Shown here one piece after another: positions 35,766-45,326 of a stretch of DNA of 64,000 nucleotides (the stretch's first letter is position 1; every line of letters begins with the position of its first letter). A model generated the notes under the pieces. It saw nothing but the letters and a program-made list of their open reading frames with translations, did no database searches and was not told the DNA's origin. The DNA is from Chloroflexota bacterium (GTDB lineage: Bacteria > Chloroflexota > UBA6077 > CF-72), in NCBI GenBank assembly GCA_019247515.1, contig JAFAOS010000460.1, positions 24,880 to 88,879 of the forward strand, given 5' to 3'. The position numbers were made by a program, and so were the translations under genes.

Positions 35766-37494
35766 GGTGTACTCCTTCCGACTGAGCCTCGTGCGTGCCG
35801 TTGTGATGTGTCGACTCCGGTAGTGATTGATTGCCCATGGACGAGGCGGCGGCGGGTGCGAACCGCTCCTCATTCACGTATGTGTACTGGAAATAGTCTT
35901 CGCGATCAAAGCGCGACAGCAGGTCGCGGTGCTCGTCGTTCAGCACGACGCCGAGGACCGGCTGTGGAATGGTGTTGAGCGCTGCCAGCGCGGAGCGCAA
36001 GGTCGCTCTGCGGGTCCGACCCGCGCGTGCAACCAGCACCGAGCCGTGCGCCTCGTGCGCAAGCAGCAAGGTGTCCGCCAGCGAACCGACGTGGGCGCTG
36101 TCCACAATCACCGAGTCCCAGTCACGCTCCAGACGTTGCAGCACGTTCGCGATCGATTCCGTGTCGAACAAATCGCTCGAGCGGCCGGCCAGCGTGCCAG
36201 CCGGCAGGATCCACAGGTTGTCGATACCACTGGCCGTGACACCCGCAATCTCGCCATCAATTTCTCCGTTTCTGTGGCGCGCCAGGGCCAGCGCGTCTGA
36301 AAACCCGCTCGTATTCGACACCCCGAACCAGCGGTGGAGGGCCGGTCGGCGCAGGTTGCCATCGACGAGCACCACGCGCCGGCCAGCCTGCGCCTGGGCA
36401 ATGGCCAGGTTGCCGGCAACGAACGTCTTGCCTTCGCCCTCGACTCCACTGGTGACGACCAGCGTCTGGAGTCCCCAGGGCGGGGCTATCAGCTGCAGCG
36501 CGATGCGCAACGAGCGGATCGCTTCGGCGGCCGGCGAGATGTTGGCATCGGCCATTACCAGTGCTCGATGGTGGCGTCGACGCGGGAGGGGCCACATGCG
36601 CCTGCGAGCGTGGCGCAGTCGGCCAAGCAGTGGCAGCCCCGTCAGATTGATGGCGTCGGATGGCGTGCGGACCACGTCGGTCAGATGCTCGAGCACCACG
36701 ATCAGCGTCACCGCGACGCCAATCCCGCCCAGGAGCCCGAAGACCACCGCCTGAACCAGGGGTAACGCGTCGATCGGCCTGCCGGGAGTTGCCGAGTCGA
36801 GAATGACGGCCGTCTCGAAGCTGCTTTGAATCCGACTGATCTCGACCAGGAGATTCGTATGGCTGCTCTCCAGGCCGCTCAGGCGCTGGTCGAGCCCAGT
36901 CAGCTCGCTCAGACGGCTCAGGTCGCCGTGGGCGACGGCGTCGTCGAGCTTGTCGCGCTGATCCTGAAGTGGTGCGATCCGCGACTGGGTGTCGCTGGCC
37001 GACTGCTGCATCTCGGCCAGCTGGGCCTGGATGCCTGGCTGCGACTGCTGGCGCCGCTGGTTTTCGGCGATGAACACCTCGGCGATGTGCTGGGCGAGCT
37101 GCTGTGCGTCTGTGGGGTTGTCCCAGGTGACGCTGAGGTGCAGGATGTTGGTGTTCGGTACGAGCTGGGTGGAGATCGCGCCGCCGATGGCGTCAGGCGG
37201 CAGGTTGAGACCGAGCTGCTGGACCACAATTGCCCCAAACGCTCGACTGCGCAGCACTTCCTGGTACGACGCTGCCTGAGCTACGACCGGGCTCGAAGGG
37301 CTGACGCCTGAGTCAGCTGAGTAGGGCAGAAAGGAGCTGTTGGCGGCGGGATTGAGCTGCAGGCTCACCGTCGACTGGTAGCGCGTTGGCGTGGTCGATT
37401 CGAAGTAGTAGGCGATCGCCACGCCGGCCAGGCCGAGCAGTAGCACGAGCCACCACCGTCGGAGCAGCGTTTGGGAAAAGCCGATGGGATCCAT
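35752..37494 (-). CDS. Wzz chain-length regulator fused to a BY-type tyrosine kinase
   Basis: The 580-residue protein has a Wzz domain with membrane helices at about 14-31 and 246-269 and a coiled coil between. A CpsD/CapB-like kinase follows: Walker A SGVEGEGKT (about 349-357), Walker A' VVLVDGNLRRP and Walker B SVIVDSAH. The C-terminal tail has a few tyrosines (DYFQYTYVNEE) that could be autophosphorylated. Such proteins control length and export of surface polysaccharides in the cytoplasmic membrane. It is divergent from the first beta-helix gene and heads the adaptor operon. Confidence 0.92.
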   Translation of the reverse strand: MDPIGFSQTLLRRWWLVLLLGLAGVAIAYYFESTTPTRYQSTVSLQLNPAANSSFLPYSADSGVSPSSPVVAQAASYQEVLRSRAFGAIVVQQLGLNLPPDAIGGAISTQLVPNTNILHLSVTWDNPTDAQQLAQHIAEVFIAENQRRQQSQPGIQAQLAEMQQSASDTQSRIAPLQDQRDKLDDAVAHGDLSRLSELTGLDQRLSGLESSHTNLLVEISRIQSSFETAVILDSATPGRPIDALPLVQAVVFGLLGGIGVAVTLIVVLEHLTDVVRTPSDAINLTGLPLLGRLRHARRRMWPLPRRRHHRALVMADANISPAAEAIRSLRIALQLIAPPWGLQTLVVTSGVEGEGKTFVAGNLAIAQAQAGRRVVLVDGNLRRPALHRWFGVSNTSGFSDALALARHRNGEIDGEIAGVTASGIDNLWILPAGTLAGRSSDLFDTESIANVLQRLERDWDSVIVDSAHVGSLADTLLLAHEAHGSVLVARAGRTRRATLRSALAALNTIPQPVLGVVLNDEHRDLLSRFDREDYFQYTYVNEERFAPAAASSMGNQSLPESTHHNGTHEAQSEGVHHAGN

Positions 37495-37593
37495 GGGAGA
37501 GTGCGCCTCGATTTAGCGAGCGTTCAATCTTTGATCAGTTTTTGAGTAAGCCGTGGTGTGAGGTGTCCTCGAGGAGTTGGATTGGAGTGATGG
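37495..37593. promoter_or_regulatory. Divergent promoter region of the glycan locus
   Basis: The 99-nt gap between the divergent BY-kinase and beta-helix genes must hold two promoters. A GGAG about 7 nt before the ATG at 37594 is the ribosome site of the plus-strand gene. No defined -10/-35 pair is convincing. Confidence 0.45.
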
Positions 37594-39924
37594 ATGAACC
37601 GTTCTCGACTCCTTGCGACTCGTTTTGCGTACATGGCGCTCCTGTTCTGTCTTGGTCTCGCCTTCGCCGTGTTCAGCGTGGGGGCGGATACTGCCCAAGC
37701 TCAATCTAGTCAGGAAGAGTTTGTCGGTCCGTTCGGGTCGTGGCGGCAGGTCCAATGCGCGGGTGGGGACGACACGGCGCTGCTGCAGAACGAGCTGAAC
37801 TCTCTGGGACGGTCTGGTAGTCCGGTGTTGTACATCCGACCTGGCACCTGCCGCATCACGTCCACGCTGCACCTCGGTCAGGGTGCGGGCGGCGCTGACG
37901 GGGTACACGACGTCACAATTCTCGGGCAGTCGCCGGCCGACACGCGCATCGTGTGGGGCGGCCCCGCTGGGCGCGACCAGAAGATGTTCGAAGTCAAAGG
38001 CGTTGCCCAATCGCGATTCGGCCGCATGACATGGGACGGCGGCGATGCGGCCGACATCGTGTATTACGACGATTGGCCCAACGCGGGCAACTTTTTCCCG
38101 AGTGGCAACCGGCACGAAGACGAAGTGTTTCAGCATTTGTGGAGCGGCGGCGGAATCGCGTTTGACATCGGCGCCGCTGGCGCTGGCGGCTCGGAGTGGG
38201 AATACGTCCGCTGCAAGTTCATCGGGCCGATGGAGGCAGGTATTTACCTGTCGAATTTTAACGCCCTCGACCACTGGGTCTGGGACAGCCTCTTCCAGAA
38301 TGTGCAGGCGGGCATCACCAACTATCTGCCAGATCGTGGCGTGGGCGCCGGCGGTGCATGGGACGTCAGCCATTCGGTGTTTCTGAACAATGGTGATGAC
38401 CTGTCGATCGCCAACGCGGCCTTCTTCAGCTCGCGTTGGAACTACAGCCGCGGTTCGCAAACGCATGTGCACGGATATCCGATTGGCCCCGCCGCTAGCC
38501 CGTGGACCAGTCAGTCCGAGGTAATCATCGATCCTTCGTCGACCAACCCGGCGTTCACGCTCGGCACAAGTGGCCCTCTGGGACTTTTCGATGACACGAT
38601 CCGGAATGGCCCCTCTGGAACGGCTGCGTCGCTCGTCGAAGGCTACGAATACCCAGCTGGTGGCGACTTGTGGTCGTTTCACAACACGCTGAGCGCGACG
38701 GGCGCCCCGTATACCGTTGGCGATCCGCCCGGCTCTGGTCGAATGCAAGTGGGCTCTGCAGACCGCACTGGACAGGCGATCACCGATCCGGGCCCGCCAC
38801 AGCTGCCCACGACTCCGCCGATGAGCAAGCTGCCGGTGCTCAACGTGCACAGGGGAGACATCGCCGGCGCCCTCGCCCAGGCAGGCAACAACCACGTTGT
38901 CGTCCACATCCCGTACGGCACGTACCATGTCGCTCAGACGCTCGAAGTGGGGCCGAACACCATACTCACGGGCGACGGTTTCGATGCGACCGTGATCTCG
39001 AGCACCGCGGATCCAGTCCTGCACGTTGCCGGGCCGTCGCACGCCACGCTGCGGGACTTCAGCGTCACTGCCTTCGATGGGAGCACGCGACTTGGATCGG
39101 GCATCGCCATCGACAACGCTGACCAACCCGGCGGACTGGTGCACTCTGAAGACTGGATGAGCTCCAGGAACGACGTCGGCTGGGAGGTCACCAACCTGGC
39201 CAATACGGTTGTCGATTCTCTGGACAGTATGGCCGGTGAGAACAAGCATGCCGACGAAAATGCGCAGGTCGGTGCGGTCGACTACAAGGTCACTGCTGCC
39301 AGATTGCACGTCTTCAATGGCGCCGGGGCGAATAGTGACGTGGAGTACGAGGTCCATCAGGGTGAGCTGGTTGCCGAAGGCATGTTTTTCCAGGGGGAGG
39401 CGGACGGCGGCACGCCTGAGCGGCTCGTCGCTGCCGGGTCGAGCGGCACGCTGGTGCTGGATACAAACCTGTTTGCGTCCGATGGTGGGATCGTGGACAC
39501 CACTTCCTTTCGTGGATTGCTCACGCTGGTGAATACGAGCGAGGGTCACAACACACCGGATGGCCGGGCTCCGGCGCGCGCGTTCGGGCCGAACTCCTTG
39601 ATCCTGGGCTACGAGTACGGCTGGACCGACGACGCCACTCCGCCGCGCTTCACTCGTCCACCGTATGCCTTGTTGCTGGGTCGACACAATACAGGTCAGG
39701 GTGGAACGGACCTGATAAATTCGCAGGCGCAGGTCGGCGGAGTCGGCAACCTGTCTCAATTCATTCAGCAACATCTTGCGCCGCTAGGGGCTGCCAGGCC
39801 CGTCAGACTCCAGTCGGCCGCCGATGGCGTCACGAATGTCCACCTTTATCGCGTTGGCGCTTCGCTCGTGCGATCGGGTATTCGAGTGCTCGGCTCTGCC
39901 GCGGACACGACCGGCCAACGTTGA
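37594..39924 (+). CDS. Secreted pectate-lyase-like beta-helix protein, paralogue 1
   Basis: The 776-residue protein has a signal peptide (hydrophobic core about 14-32, cut near AQA). Two modules resemble the Pectate_lyase_3 fold. The first has SPVLYIRPGTCRITSTL and TILGQSPADTRIVWGG; the second has VVVHIPYGTYHVAQTL and TILTGDGFDATVISS, followed by beta-helix rungs. No lyase catalytic residues can be assigned. It is homologous over its length to the protein at 48957-51227. It may bind, modify or cleave the exported glycan (inference from location). Its 3' end overlaps a convergent glycosyltransferase by 79 nt. Confidence 0.85.
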   Translation: MNRSRLLATRFAYMALLFCLGLAFAVFSVGADTAQAQSSQEEFVGPFGSWRQVQCAGGDDTALLQNELNSLGRSGSPVLYIRPGTCRITSTLHLGQGAGGADGVHDVTILGQSPADTRIVWGGPAGRDQKMFEVKGVAQSRFGRMTWDGGDAADIVYYDDWPNAGNFFPSGNRHEDEVFQHLWSGGGIAFDIGAAGAGGSEWEYVRCKFIGPMEAGIYLSNFNALDHWVWDSLFQNVQAGITNYLPDRGVGAGGAWDVSHSVFLNNGDDLSIANAAFFSSRWNYSRGSQTHVHGYPIGPAASPWTSQSEVIIDPSSTNPAFTLGTSGPLGLFDDTIRNGPSGTAASLVEGYEYPAGGDLWSFHNTLSATGAPYTVGDPPGSGRMQVGSADRTGQAITDPGPPQLPTTPPMSKLPVLNVHRGDIAGALAQAGNNHVVVHIPYGTYHVAQTLEVGPNTILTGDGFDATVISSTADPVLHVAGPSHATLRDFSVTAFDGSTRLGSGIAIDNADQPGGLVHSEDWMSSRNDVGWEVTNLANTVVDSLDSMAGENKHADENAQVGAVDYKVTAARLHVFNGAGANSDVEYEVHQGELVAEGMFFQGEADGGTPERLVAAGSSGTLVLDTNLFASDGGIVDTTSFRGLLTLVNTSEGHNTPDGRAPARAFGPNSLILGYEYGWTDDATPPRFTRPPYALLLGRHNTGQGGTDLINSQAQVGGVGNLSQFIQQHLAPLGAARPVRLQSAADGVTNVHLYRVGASLVRSGIRVLGSAADTTGQR

Positions 39925-40769
39925 CGCTTTCTGACTTCGTACAGTTTGGAGTCGATGAGCCAGCGGTACCACCATCCTTGCAAGAAATGAAAGATGAGAC
40001 CTTCGGTGCCGTCGAGAAAGCCGAGCCGCAGGACGTAGCGATAGAACCAGTACAGCAGGACACGACCGAACAAGGGGGCGCGGCCATACATCCGATCGCG
40101 TAGCCAACGTCGTCGCTCAATCGGAGTGCCGAAAAGCTTCGGGTGCACGCGATCCGGCGTGCCGGCCACGACCTCATGACGCGTAATCTCCTGCGCCTCG
40201 AGCTCAGCCCAGCGGGAGTGGCGCATGCTCCACGTCGTCAGGTCTGAGGTCAGGACGTCGATGTAGTCGTGTCGCAGCCGGGCCACGCGGCCGCGCACGA
40301 TGAAATGCTGATCGTACAGCCGGTCTTCGCAGCTACCCAGGCGCCTGCGAAAGAGACGCAGGTGATAGGCGGGATAATGTCCACCGTGTTTCATCCAACG
40401 TCCGAGAAAGATGGTGCGCTTGCGGAGTAAGAAGCCGTCCGCCTCGACGGGCGCGCCGGCCAACACCTGGTTGATCTCAGAGACGAGCTCCGCCGTGAGC
40501 CGCTCATCGGCATCCAGGTGCAGCACCCACTCCGCATCCGCGGGCAGGTGGGCCTGGGCCCAATTGCGCTGTGCGGCGTAATTGTCGAAGGCGTGGTGCA
40601 ATACCGTAGCCCCCGCTGCTTCGGCGAGCGCAAGGGTGCAGTCCGTGCTTCCGGAATCCACCACGAAGAGCTTGCAATCCAGACCGCGAAGACTCGCCAG
40701 GCAGGCCGGCAGGTTGTCCTGCTCGTTGTATGTCAACACGACCGCCGCCAGCGGCGCCGAGCTGCGCAT
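39846..40769 (-). CDS. Family 2 glycosyltransferase (WaaE/KdtX-like)
   Basis: The 307-residue GT-A enzyme has VVLTYNEQDNLPACLASL, DSGSTDCTLALAE and the metal-binding LHLDADERL near residue 90. The C-terminal half (HLRLFRRRLGSCEDRLYDQH, then LYWFYRYVLRLGFLDGTEG) matches the lipopolysaccharide core WaaE-like group. It adds a sugar from a nucleotide donor on the cytoplasmic face. The ATG overlaps the upstream glycosyltransferase stop as TGATG. It is the last gene of the minus-strand chain. Confidence 0.9.
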   Translation of the reverse strand: MRSSAPLAAVVLTYNEQDNLPACLASLRGLDCKLFVVDSGSTDCTLALAEAAGATVLHHAFDNYAAQRNWAQAHLPADAEWVLHLDADERLTAELVSEINQVLAGAPVEADGFLLRKRTIFLGRWMKHGGHYPAYHLRLFRRRLGSCEDRLYDQHFIVRGRVARLRHDYIDVLTSDLTTWSMRHSRWAELEAQEITRHEVVAGTPDRVHPKLFGTPIERRRWLRDRMYGRAPLFGRVLLYWFYRYVLRLGFLDGTEGLIFHFLQGWWYRWLIDSKLYEVRKRQRWPVVSAAEPSTRIPDRTSEAPTR

Positions 40770-41908
40770 CAAGCCGCCTCCAGGAGCGACTGATACAGGC
40801 GCTGGACCTCGCCCGCGACCGAGCTCCACCTGAAGGCCTGCATAGCCAGGCTCCGACCTGCCTGACCGCGGCGCTCTCGTTCGCAACGATTGCGCAGGAT
40901 GCACGTAAGTCTGTCGCGCAGGATGGCTCGATCCAGCGGCACCACCCATCCAGCATTGGCGGCGGCGATTTCATCCGCGAGATTGACATGCGTACTCACC
41001 AGGACGGGCGTGCCGCACGCCAGCGCCTCGGCGACCACCAGTCCGAAGTTCTCCTGGTGCGAAGGCAACGCAAGCACGGCTGCTCCAGCCAGCGCGGCGG
41101 CTTTGGCCTGGCCCTGGACCCAACCGCGGAAAACCACACGGTGATGCGCATCCAGACGTGCGACGTGCGCGCGCAAGGACGCGACGTACTCGGGTTCCCC
41201 GTCGCCCGCGACGACCAGGTTCCATTCAGGCAGACGTTCGGACACCTCCAGGAAAACGTCGACGAGGGATTCAATGCCCTTTTTCGGATGCAAGCGACCC
41301 AGGACCAGGACATAGGGTGGTTCGCCGCGCGAGCGCGTGGTCCGGAAGAGTGTTTCGTCGACACCCAGCGGGATGACAACTCCGCGCTGCAGGTCGAGTG
41401 CCGTTTCCGCGAGTCGCTTCTCCGAGGCCGTGGTGTAGTGCATGGCGGCCGCGCCGCGGAGCATCCGCTGGACTCCGAGGTGCCATAGCAAGCGTTTGCG
41501 AAGTGGCTTCTGCCGGAGGCTCCATGGGTCCAGCGTGCCAAGTGGCCGGACGACGTACGGCACGCCTCGGCGCCGACATGCGCTCGATGCCGCCAGGCAG
41601 GCGTGTGAGAAGACGGCGTGCACGTGCACGACGTCGAACTCGGCGACGTTTTCCGCCAGCCAGCTTGCGAGCGGGCGCGAATACTTGTAGGCCTCGCTCA
41701 ACTGGCGCGGGAAAAACACCGTCGGCACACCCGACCACTCCATGCGCCTCCCGTGCGGCACCGGCAGCCGAGCGGGACCATCGGCGTCGGTGGTCGCGAT
41801 CTGAACTGCCACCCCACGGTTCTGGAGCGACGTGCACATGCCGACGACGGCCGAGCTGGGGCCACCGTATCGCGGTGCAATCGACGGGATTACGTGCAGC
41901 ACACGCAT
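40769..41908 (-). CDS. GT4-family glycosyltransferase
   Basis: The 379-residue GT-B enzyme opens with MRVLHVIPSIAPRYGGPSSA, has a donor-domain strand YVLVLGRLHPKKGIESLVDV and a GT4 EX7E-type motif in SHQENFGLVVAEALACGTPV. The donor and acceptor are unknown. Its ATG overlaps the upstream methyltransferase stop as TGATG at 41908, and its stop overlaps the next start at 40769. Confidence 0.92.
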   Translation of the reverse strand: MRVLHVIPSIAPRYGGPSSAVVGMCTSLQNRGVAVQIATTDADGPARLPVPHGRRMEWSGVPTVFFPRQLSEAYKYSRPLASWLAENVAEFDVVHVHAVFSHACLAASSACRRRGVPYVVRPLGTLDPWSLRQKPLRKRLLWHLGVQRMLRGAAAMHYTTASEKRLAETALDLQRGVVIPLGVDETLFRTTRSRGEPPYVLVLGRLHPKKGIESLVDVFLEVSERLPEWNLVVAGDGEPEYVASLRAHVARLDAHHRVVFRGWVQGQAKAAALAGAAVLALPSHQENFGLVVAEALACGTPVLVSTHVNLADEIAAANAGWVVPLDRAILRDRLTCILRNRCERERRGQAGRSLAMQAFRWSSVAGEVQRLYQSLLEAA

Positions 41909-42795
41909 CACAATCCGTTTGGTCCGCGCGCTTCGAACGTGAGGAAGCTGCCGAAGCGATCCAGCACGTGTCGCGCGCGACGATCGCCGACCATCGGCAA
42001 GACGGCTTCGCGGACTCCACGTGGCAGAGGCAAGACTTCGAGCTTCTGGCCCGTGACGCGGGTCTTTGCGCTGGCGAAGAACGCGAGCAGAAAGTCTCGC
42101 CAGGTTTCGGCCGAATAGAAACGCGCCATGTAGCCGTCTGTGCCACGCCACAACGCTTCGTCGACGGAGTGGCGGCCTATTCCGCCATGCAAGACCCAGT
42201 CGCGGACGACCGAAACCGCGGCGTTGATCGAGTCGCGATGGTACACCATGCCTGCAAACGTGCCGTCTGGTCGCAACCAGTCGTGGACGTTGCGCACGAT
42301 CACACCCGATCGTGAGGAGTGGTGGATGACGCCCCAGCTCCAGACGAAGTCGAATGCTCGGTCGAACTCGGGCAGCGGCTGTTCGGCGTCCCACTGGAAG
42401 AACCGGCCCGCAAGTCCCTTCAGCGCAAAGCGGCGCTCGGTGCGGGATATGGCGGCGGCCGTCAGGTCGATACCGGTCATGTGCGCGCCCGCCCGCGCCA
42501 GCAGCTCGGCGTGCAGTCCCGATCCGACGCCAATCTCCAGCACTTGTTTGCCGCGCAATGCCGCGTACGGCAAGAAGCGATCGAACGGGTCGCGGTCGGT
42601 GGCGTAAAACGCCGCGTTAGCCAGGAAGCGCCGATCCTGCTCGTCGAACCAGGCACTCGCATCCCAGGCGGACGGCACTCGACGCCGCCAGTCGTAGGTC
42701 ATCGGGGTCGCTTCCCACCACGTCCGATTACGAGTCTGCACGACGTCCAGGGGCTCGTCCTGGTCACGCTTGGGACCGTGACGCCCTGTCAGCAT
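41908..42795 (-). CDS. SAM-dependent methyltransferase of the glycan locus
   Basis: The 295-residue class I methyltransferase has motif I VLEIGVGSGLHAELLARAG, an acidic TGIDLTAAAI after strand 2, and the FDFVWSWGVIHHS motif IV region. A sugar or lipid-linked glycan acceptor is likely from context but not shown by sequence. The start overlaps the upstream glycosyltransferase as ATGCTGA. Confidence 0.87.
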   Translation of the reverse strand: MLTGRHGPKRDQDEPLDVVQTRNRTWWEATPMTYDWRRRVPSAWDASAWFDEQDRRFLANAAFYATDRDPFDRFLPYAALRGKQVLEIGVGSGLHAELLARAGAHMTGIDLTAAAISRTERRFALKGLAGRFFQWDAEQPLPEFDRAFDFVWSWGVIHHSSRSGVIVRNVHDWLRPDGTFAGMVYHRDSINAAVSVVRDWVLHGGIGRHSVDEALWRGTDGYMARFYSAETWRDFLLAFFASAKTRVTGQKLEVLPLPRGVREAVLPMVGDRRARHVLDRFGSFLTFEARGPNGL

Positions 42796-43913
42796 TCGAG
42801 GCTCCGTTGCAGAGAGGCCATCAATCGCGTCCGAAAGTGGTCGTATGTGAAGTGATCGGCCAGGCGCTGACGACCCGCCGCGCCAAGTTGCATCTGGAGG
42901 TCCGGTTCCGACAGGACTCGGACGATTGCCTGACTCAACTGGCCGATGTTGTCCGGGTCCACGAGCAGCGCCGCATCGCCGAGAATCTCTGGCGCAGCGT
43001 CGCGCGCGCCGCCGATGACCGGTCGCCCGCGGGCCATCGCTTCGAGGAACGTCAGGCCGAAGCCTTCCCACTTGCTGGGCATCACGTACGCGGCGCAGCT
43101 CTGGTAGCAGTCGCGGAGCATATGATCCGAAACCGAGCCGAAGAAGCGGACGTGGGACTTCACGCCAAGCTCTTCGCTGAGTTCCTCGAGCTCCGGCTGG
43201 AGGTCGCCTTCGCCGACGATCCAGTACGTCGCGGACGGAACCGATTCGAGGACGCGCGGCAGAGCGCGCAGCACTGCGTGTTGGCCTTTGCTGGCTTCGG
43301 AACGCCACAAGCGGGAGACGGTGAGCAGCGCGTGGGTGTCAACCATTCGAGTCTCCCTCTCCTCCTGGGAGAGGGCGCGGGGTGAGGGTTGCATTTCCGT
43401 CAGGGCCGGATCGGGGCAACTGTACGTCACATCCACCCGTCTCGGGTCGAGCCGGTTGCTGTGTACAGCTCTTTGCGCGGTGTAGTGGCTGATCGAGAGC
43501 ACCCGCTGGGAGCGGCGCAGCGCCAGTCTTCGAATGAACGGCAACCTGATCCACGCGTCGACACCGTAAATCACGGTGACGCGTTTCGACCGGCCAGGAC
43601 GCGCCCCAGCCGTCAACAGCAACGGCGCAAGGTTGACGTGACCGGCCAGCACCACGTCGTAGACTTCGCGATGCAGCGCGCGCAGTACGGACTGTATCAG
43701 CAGGCGTCGGTCGCCACCGCACCCGAGGTACGATCGCCCCCTCTTTCCGAAATAACATGGATCCGCGCTGGATTGGCGATCGTCCAGCAGTGAAATCACG
43801 TCGACCGCCTGGACGCGTACATCCTCCGTCAATGCCTTCAGGGTCAGTCTGCAGTGACGCGCGATGCCCCCGGGCGGCCCGAAGAGATCCAGTGCCAGCA
43901 GTAAGACCTTCAT
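42789..43913 (-). CDS. GT4-family glycosyltransferase carrying a dispersed repeat in its linker
   Basis: The 374-residue GT-B enzyme begins MKVLLLALDLFGPPGGIARH. The second domain has LLTVSRLWRSEASKGQHAVL and the GT4 motif SKWEGFGLTFLEAMARGRPV. Residues about 176-187 (PSPRALSQEERE), between the two domains, are encoded by a dispersed palindromic repeat also found near 17.5 kb, so the frame has survived an insertion. Start overlaps the Wzy stop as ATGA. Confidence 0.9.
   Translation of the reverse strand: MKVLLLALDLFGPPGGIARHCRLTLKALTEDVRVQAVDVISLLDDRQSSADPCYFGKRGRSYLGCGGDRRLLIQSVLRALHREVYDVVLAGHVNLAPLLLTAGARPGRSKRVTVIYGVDAWIRLPFIRRLALRRSQRVLSISHYTAQRAVHSNRLDPRRVDVTYSCPDPALTEMQPSPRALSQEERETRMVDTHALLTVSRLWRSEASKGQHAVLRALPRVLESVPSATYWIVGEGDLQPELEELSEELGVKSHVRFFGSVSDHMLRDCYQSCAAYVMPSKWEGFGLTFLEAMARGRPVIGGARDAAPEILGDAALLVDPDNIGQLSQAIVRVLSEPDLQMQLGAAGRQRLADHFTYDHFRTRLMASLQRSLEC
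43353..43388. repeat. Dispersed palindromic repeat inside a glycosyltransferase gene
   Basis: This 36-bp element has the same 8-bp stem CCCTCTCC/GGAGAGGG (43355-43362 with 43368-43375), a 5-nt loop and the same GCGGGGTGAGGG tail as 17516-17551. The two copies differ only in the loop and by one base. Length is a multiple of three here and the host frame continues. Confidence 0.8.
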
Positions 43914-45283
43914 CGCAGCCGACCGTTCACCACCACGGGGCCTGGCTGCCTGGCTGTGGGTCGCACGACGACTCGCTGGCTTCTCGAAGATTGTGCTCGA
44001 GACCTGGCAATCAGAGAATTGACCGCGAGCGTCACGACAATTGCCGCCCCGACGCTCGACGTCAACTCGACGATCGAGCCATTGACGGCGAGCAGGCTCA
44101 GCCCCGGCAGATACCACTGAACGAATTTCGGCCACTCCCCGCGCCGCAGGTGTGCGGCCGCCGCGGCGTCGACGCGCGCAAGCACAGCGCCCAGCAACAC
44201 GAACCAGACGACGACCCCAATTGTTCCGAAGCTGATATATGACTCCATGATGTTGCCAACGCCAACGGTCGTCGTCGGGTCGAACTGGATGCCGGTGTAT
44301 TGTGTCACCAGAGCCGCGCCGCCGACGACGATAGGTTTCGATGGCCAGATGGCTCGCGGCACAAGACTGACCAGGCCATCGATCAGCGTCTTGCCATATG
44401 CCAGCTGGGCGAGGCCCTGCTCCAGGTACTCAACTGCCGCGCCGACCTGAGCGTTTTGATCGAGGCGTTCGGTAATTCGGGCGAGGTGGTCCGGGTTGTA
44501 AATGTTGAACCATTCGAGCGTGCTGATGGTTTGATACAGTGTGTTCACGCGCACCGCGATTGGTGCTCCTCCCCAGACAATCTCGCGAATTCCGTTTCGA
44601 TCGCGCATGTACGTGACGTACAACGACAGTCCGACATACATCAGCACGAGCGCGGCGGCGAATACTCGCCAGCGCGGCCGATAGAAACTCGCGACCAGAC
44701 ACAGCACCGCAATGGCGGCGGTCGTGCCATAGCCCAGGAAGCCCTGAGTGAGAATCGTCAACAACGGCAGACATAGCGTGGCAGTCAGCCACCAGCCAAA
44801 CGCCACTGACCTGGCGCGCGACCATGCGCACCAGCATCCCAACGCCAGCCCGGCGACCGCGAGATTCCATCCCTGGGACACAAGAGCGCTGCCACTCGGA
44901 ATCCGATTGGCCACCGGCACCAGCACGATGAAACACACGAGCCCGAGAACCAGGTAGACGCGCGGTAAGCGTGCATCGCCGGCGTCGCGCACCTCCGGGG
45001 TACTGGCGCGCCGCGGTGCCAATAGCAGTACGCCAACGGCGAAACTGACGATCGCAAAGGTGCTCTGGCGAAAGCCGTCGAAGATTTCCTGCACGTTCGG
45101 CGGGTCGTACCATGGCAGAAGGGCGATCGCGGCCCCTATCCAGTAGGCCATGCCAAAATTCACGAGAAACGCGGTCACGAGTCCGACGCCCCCCGCTTGA
45201 CGGGCCGTGCGAACGACCGAAATCAGGACCGCGGCGGCCGCCCAGGCGATGACCCATCCCACCATGTCGTTTGCGGTGCTCAT
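43910..45283 (-). CDS. O-antigen polymerase-like (Wzy) membrane protein
   Basis: The 457-residue protein has about twelve membrane helices and one large polar loop (about residues 225-330), the layout of Wzy-type oligosaccharide-repeat polymerases. Sequence signatures for this group are weak, so the call rests on topology and on neighbours. It would join lipid-linked repeat units at the outer face of the cytoplasmic membrane. An O-acetylation or ligase role cannot be excluded. Confidence 0.72.
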   Translation of the reverse strand: MSTANDMVGWVIAWAAAAVLISVVRTARQAGGVGLVTAFLVNFGMAYWIGAAIALLPWYDPPNVQEIFDGFRQSTFAIVSFAVGVLLLAPRRASTPEVRDAGDARLPRVYLVLGLVCFIVLVPVANRIPSGSALVSQGWNLAVAGLALGCWCAWSRARSVAFGWWLTATLCLPLLTILTQGFLGYGTTAAIAVLCLVASFYRPRWRVFAAALVLMYVGLSLYVTYMRDRNGIREIVWGGAPIAVRVNTLYQTISTLEWFNIYNPDHLARITERLDQNAQVGAAVEYLEQGLAQLAYGKTLIDGLVSLVPRAIWPSKPIVVGGAALVTQYTGIQFDPTTTVGVGNIMESYISFGTIGVVVWFVLLGAVLARVDAAAAAHLRRGEWPKFVQWYLPGLSLLAVNGSIVELTSSVGAAIVVTLAVNSLIARSRAQSSRSQRVVVRPTARQPGPVVVNGRLR

Positions 45284-45326
45284 TGCGGGACCGTCACGCG
45301 CCTGACGCCATCAGCATCGGAGGGAG

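Noticed and set aside
37513-39774. A 753-codon minus-strand open frame opposite the first beta-helix gene.
   Set aside because: The plus-strand frame has a signal peptide, ribosome site and an end-to-end paralogue; the antisense frame is Arg-rich and has no recognisable domain.
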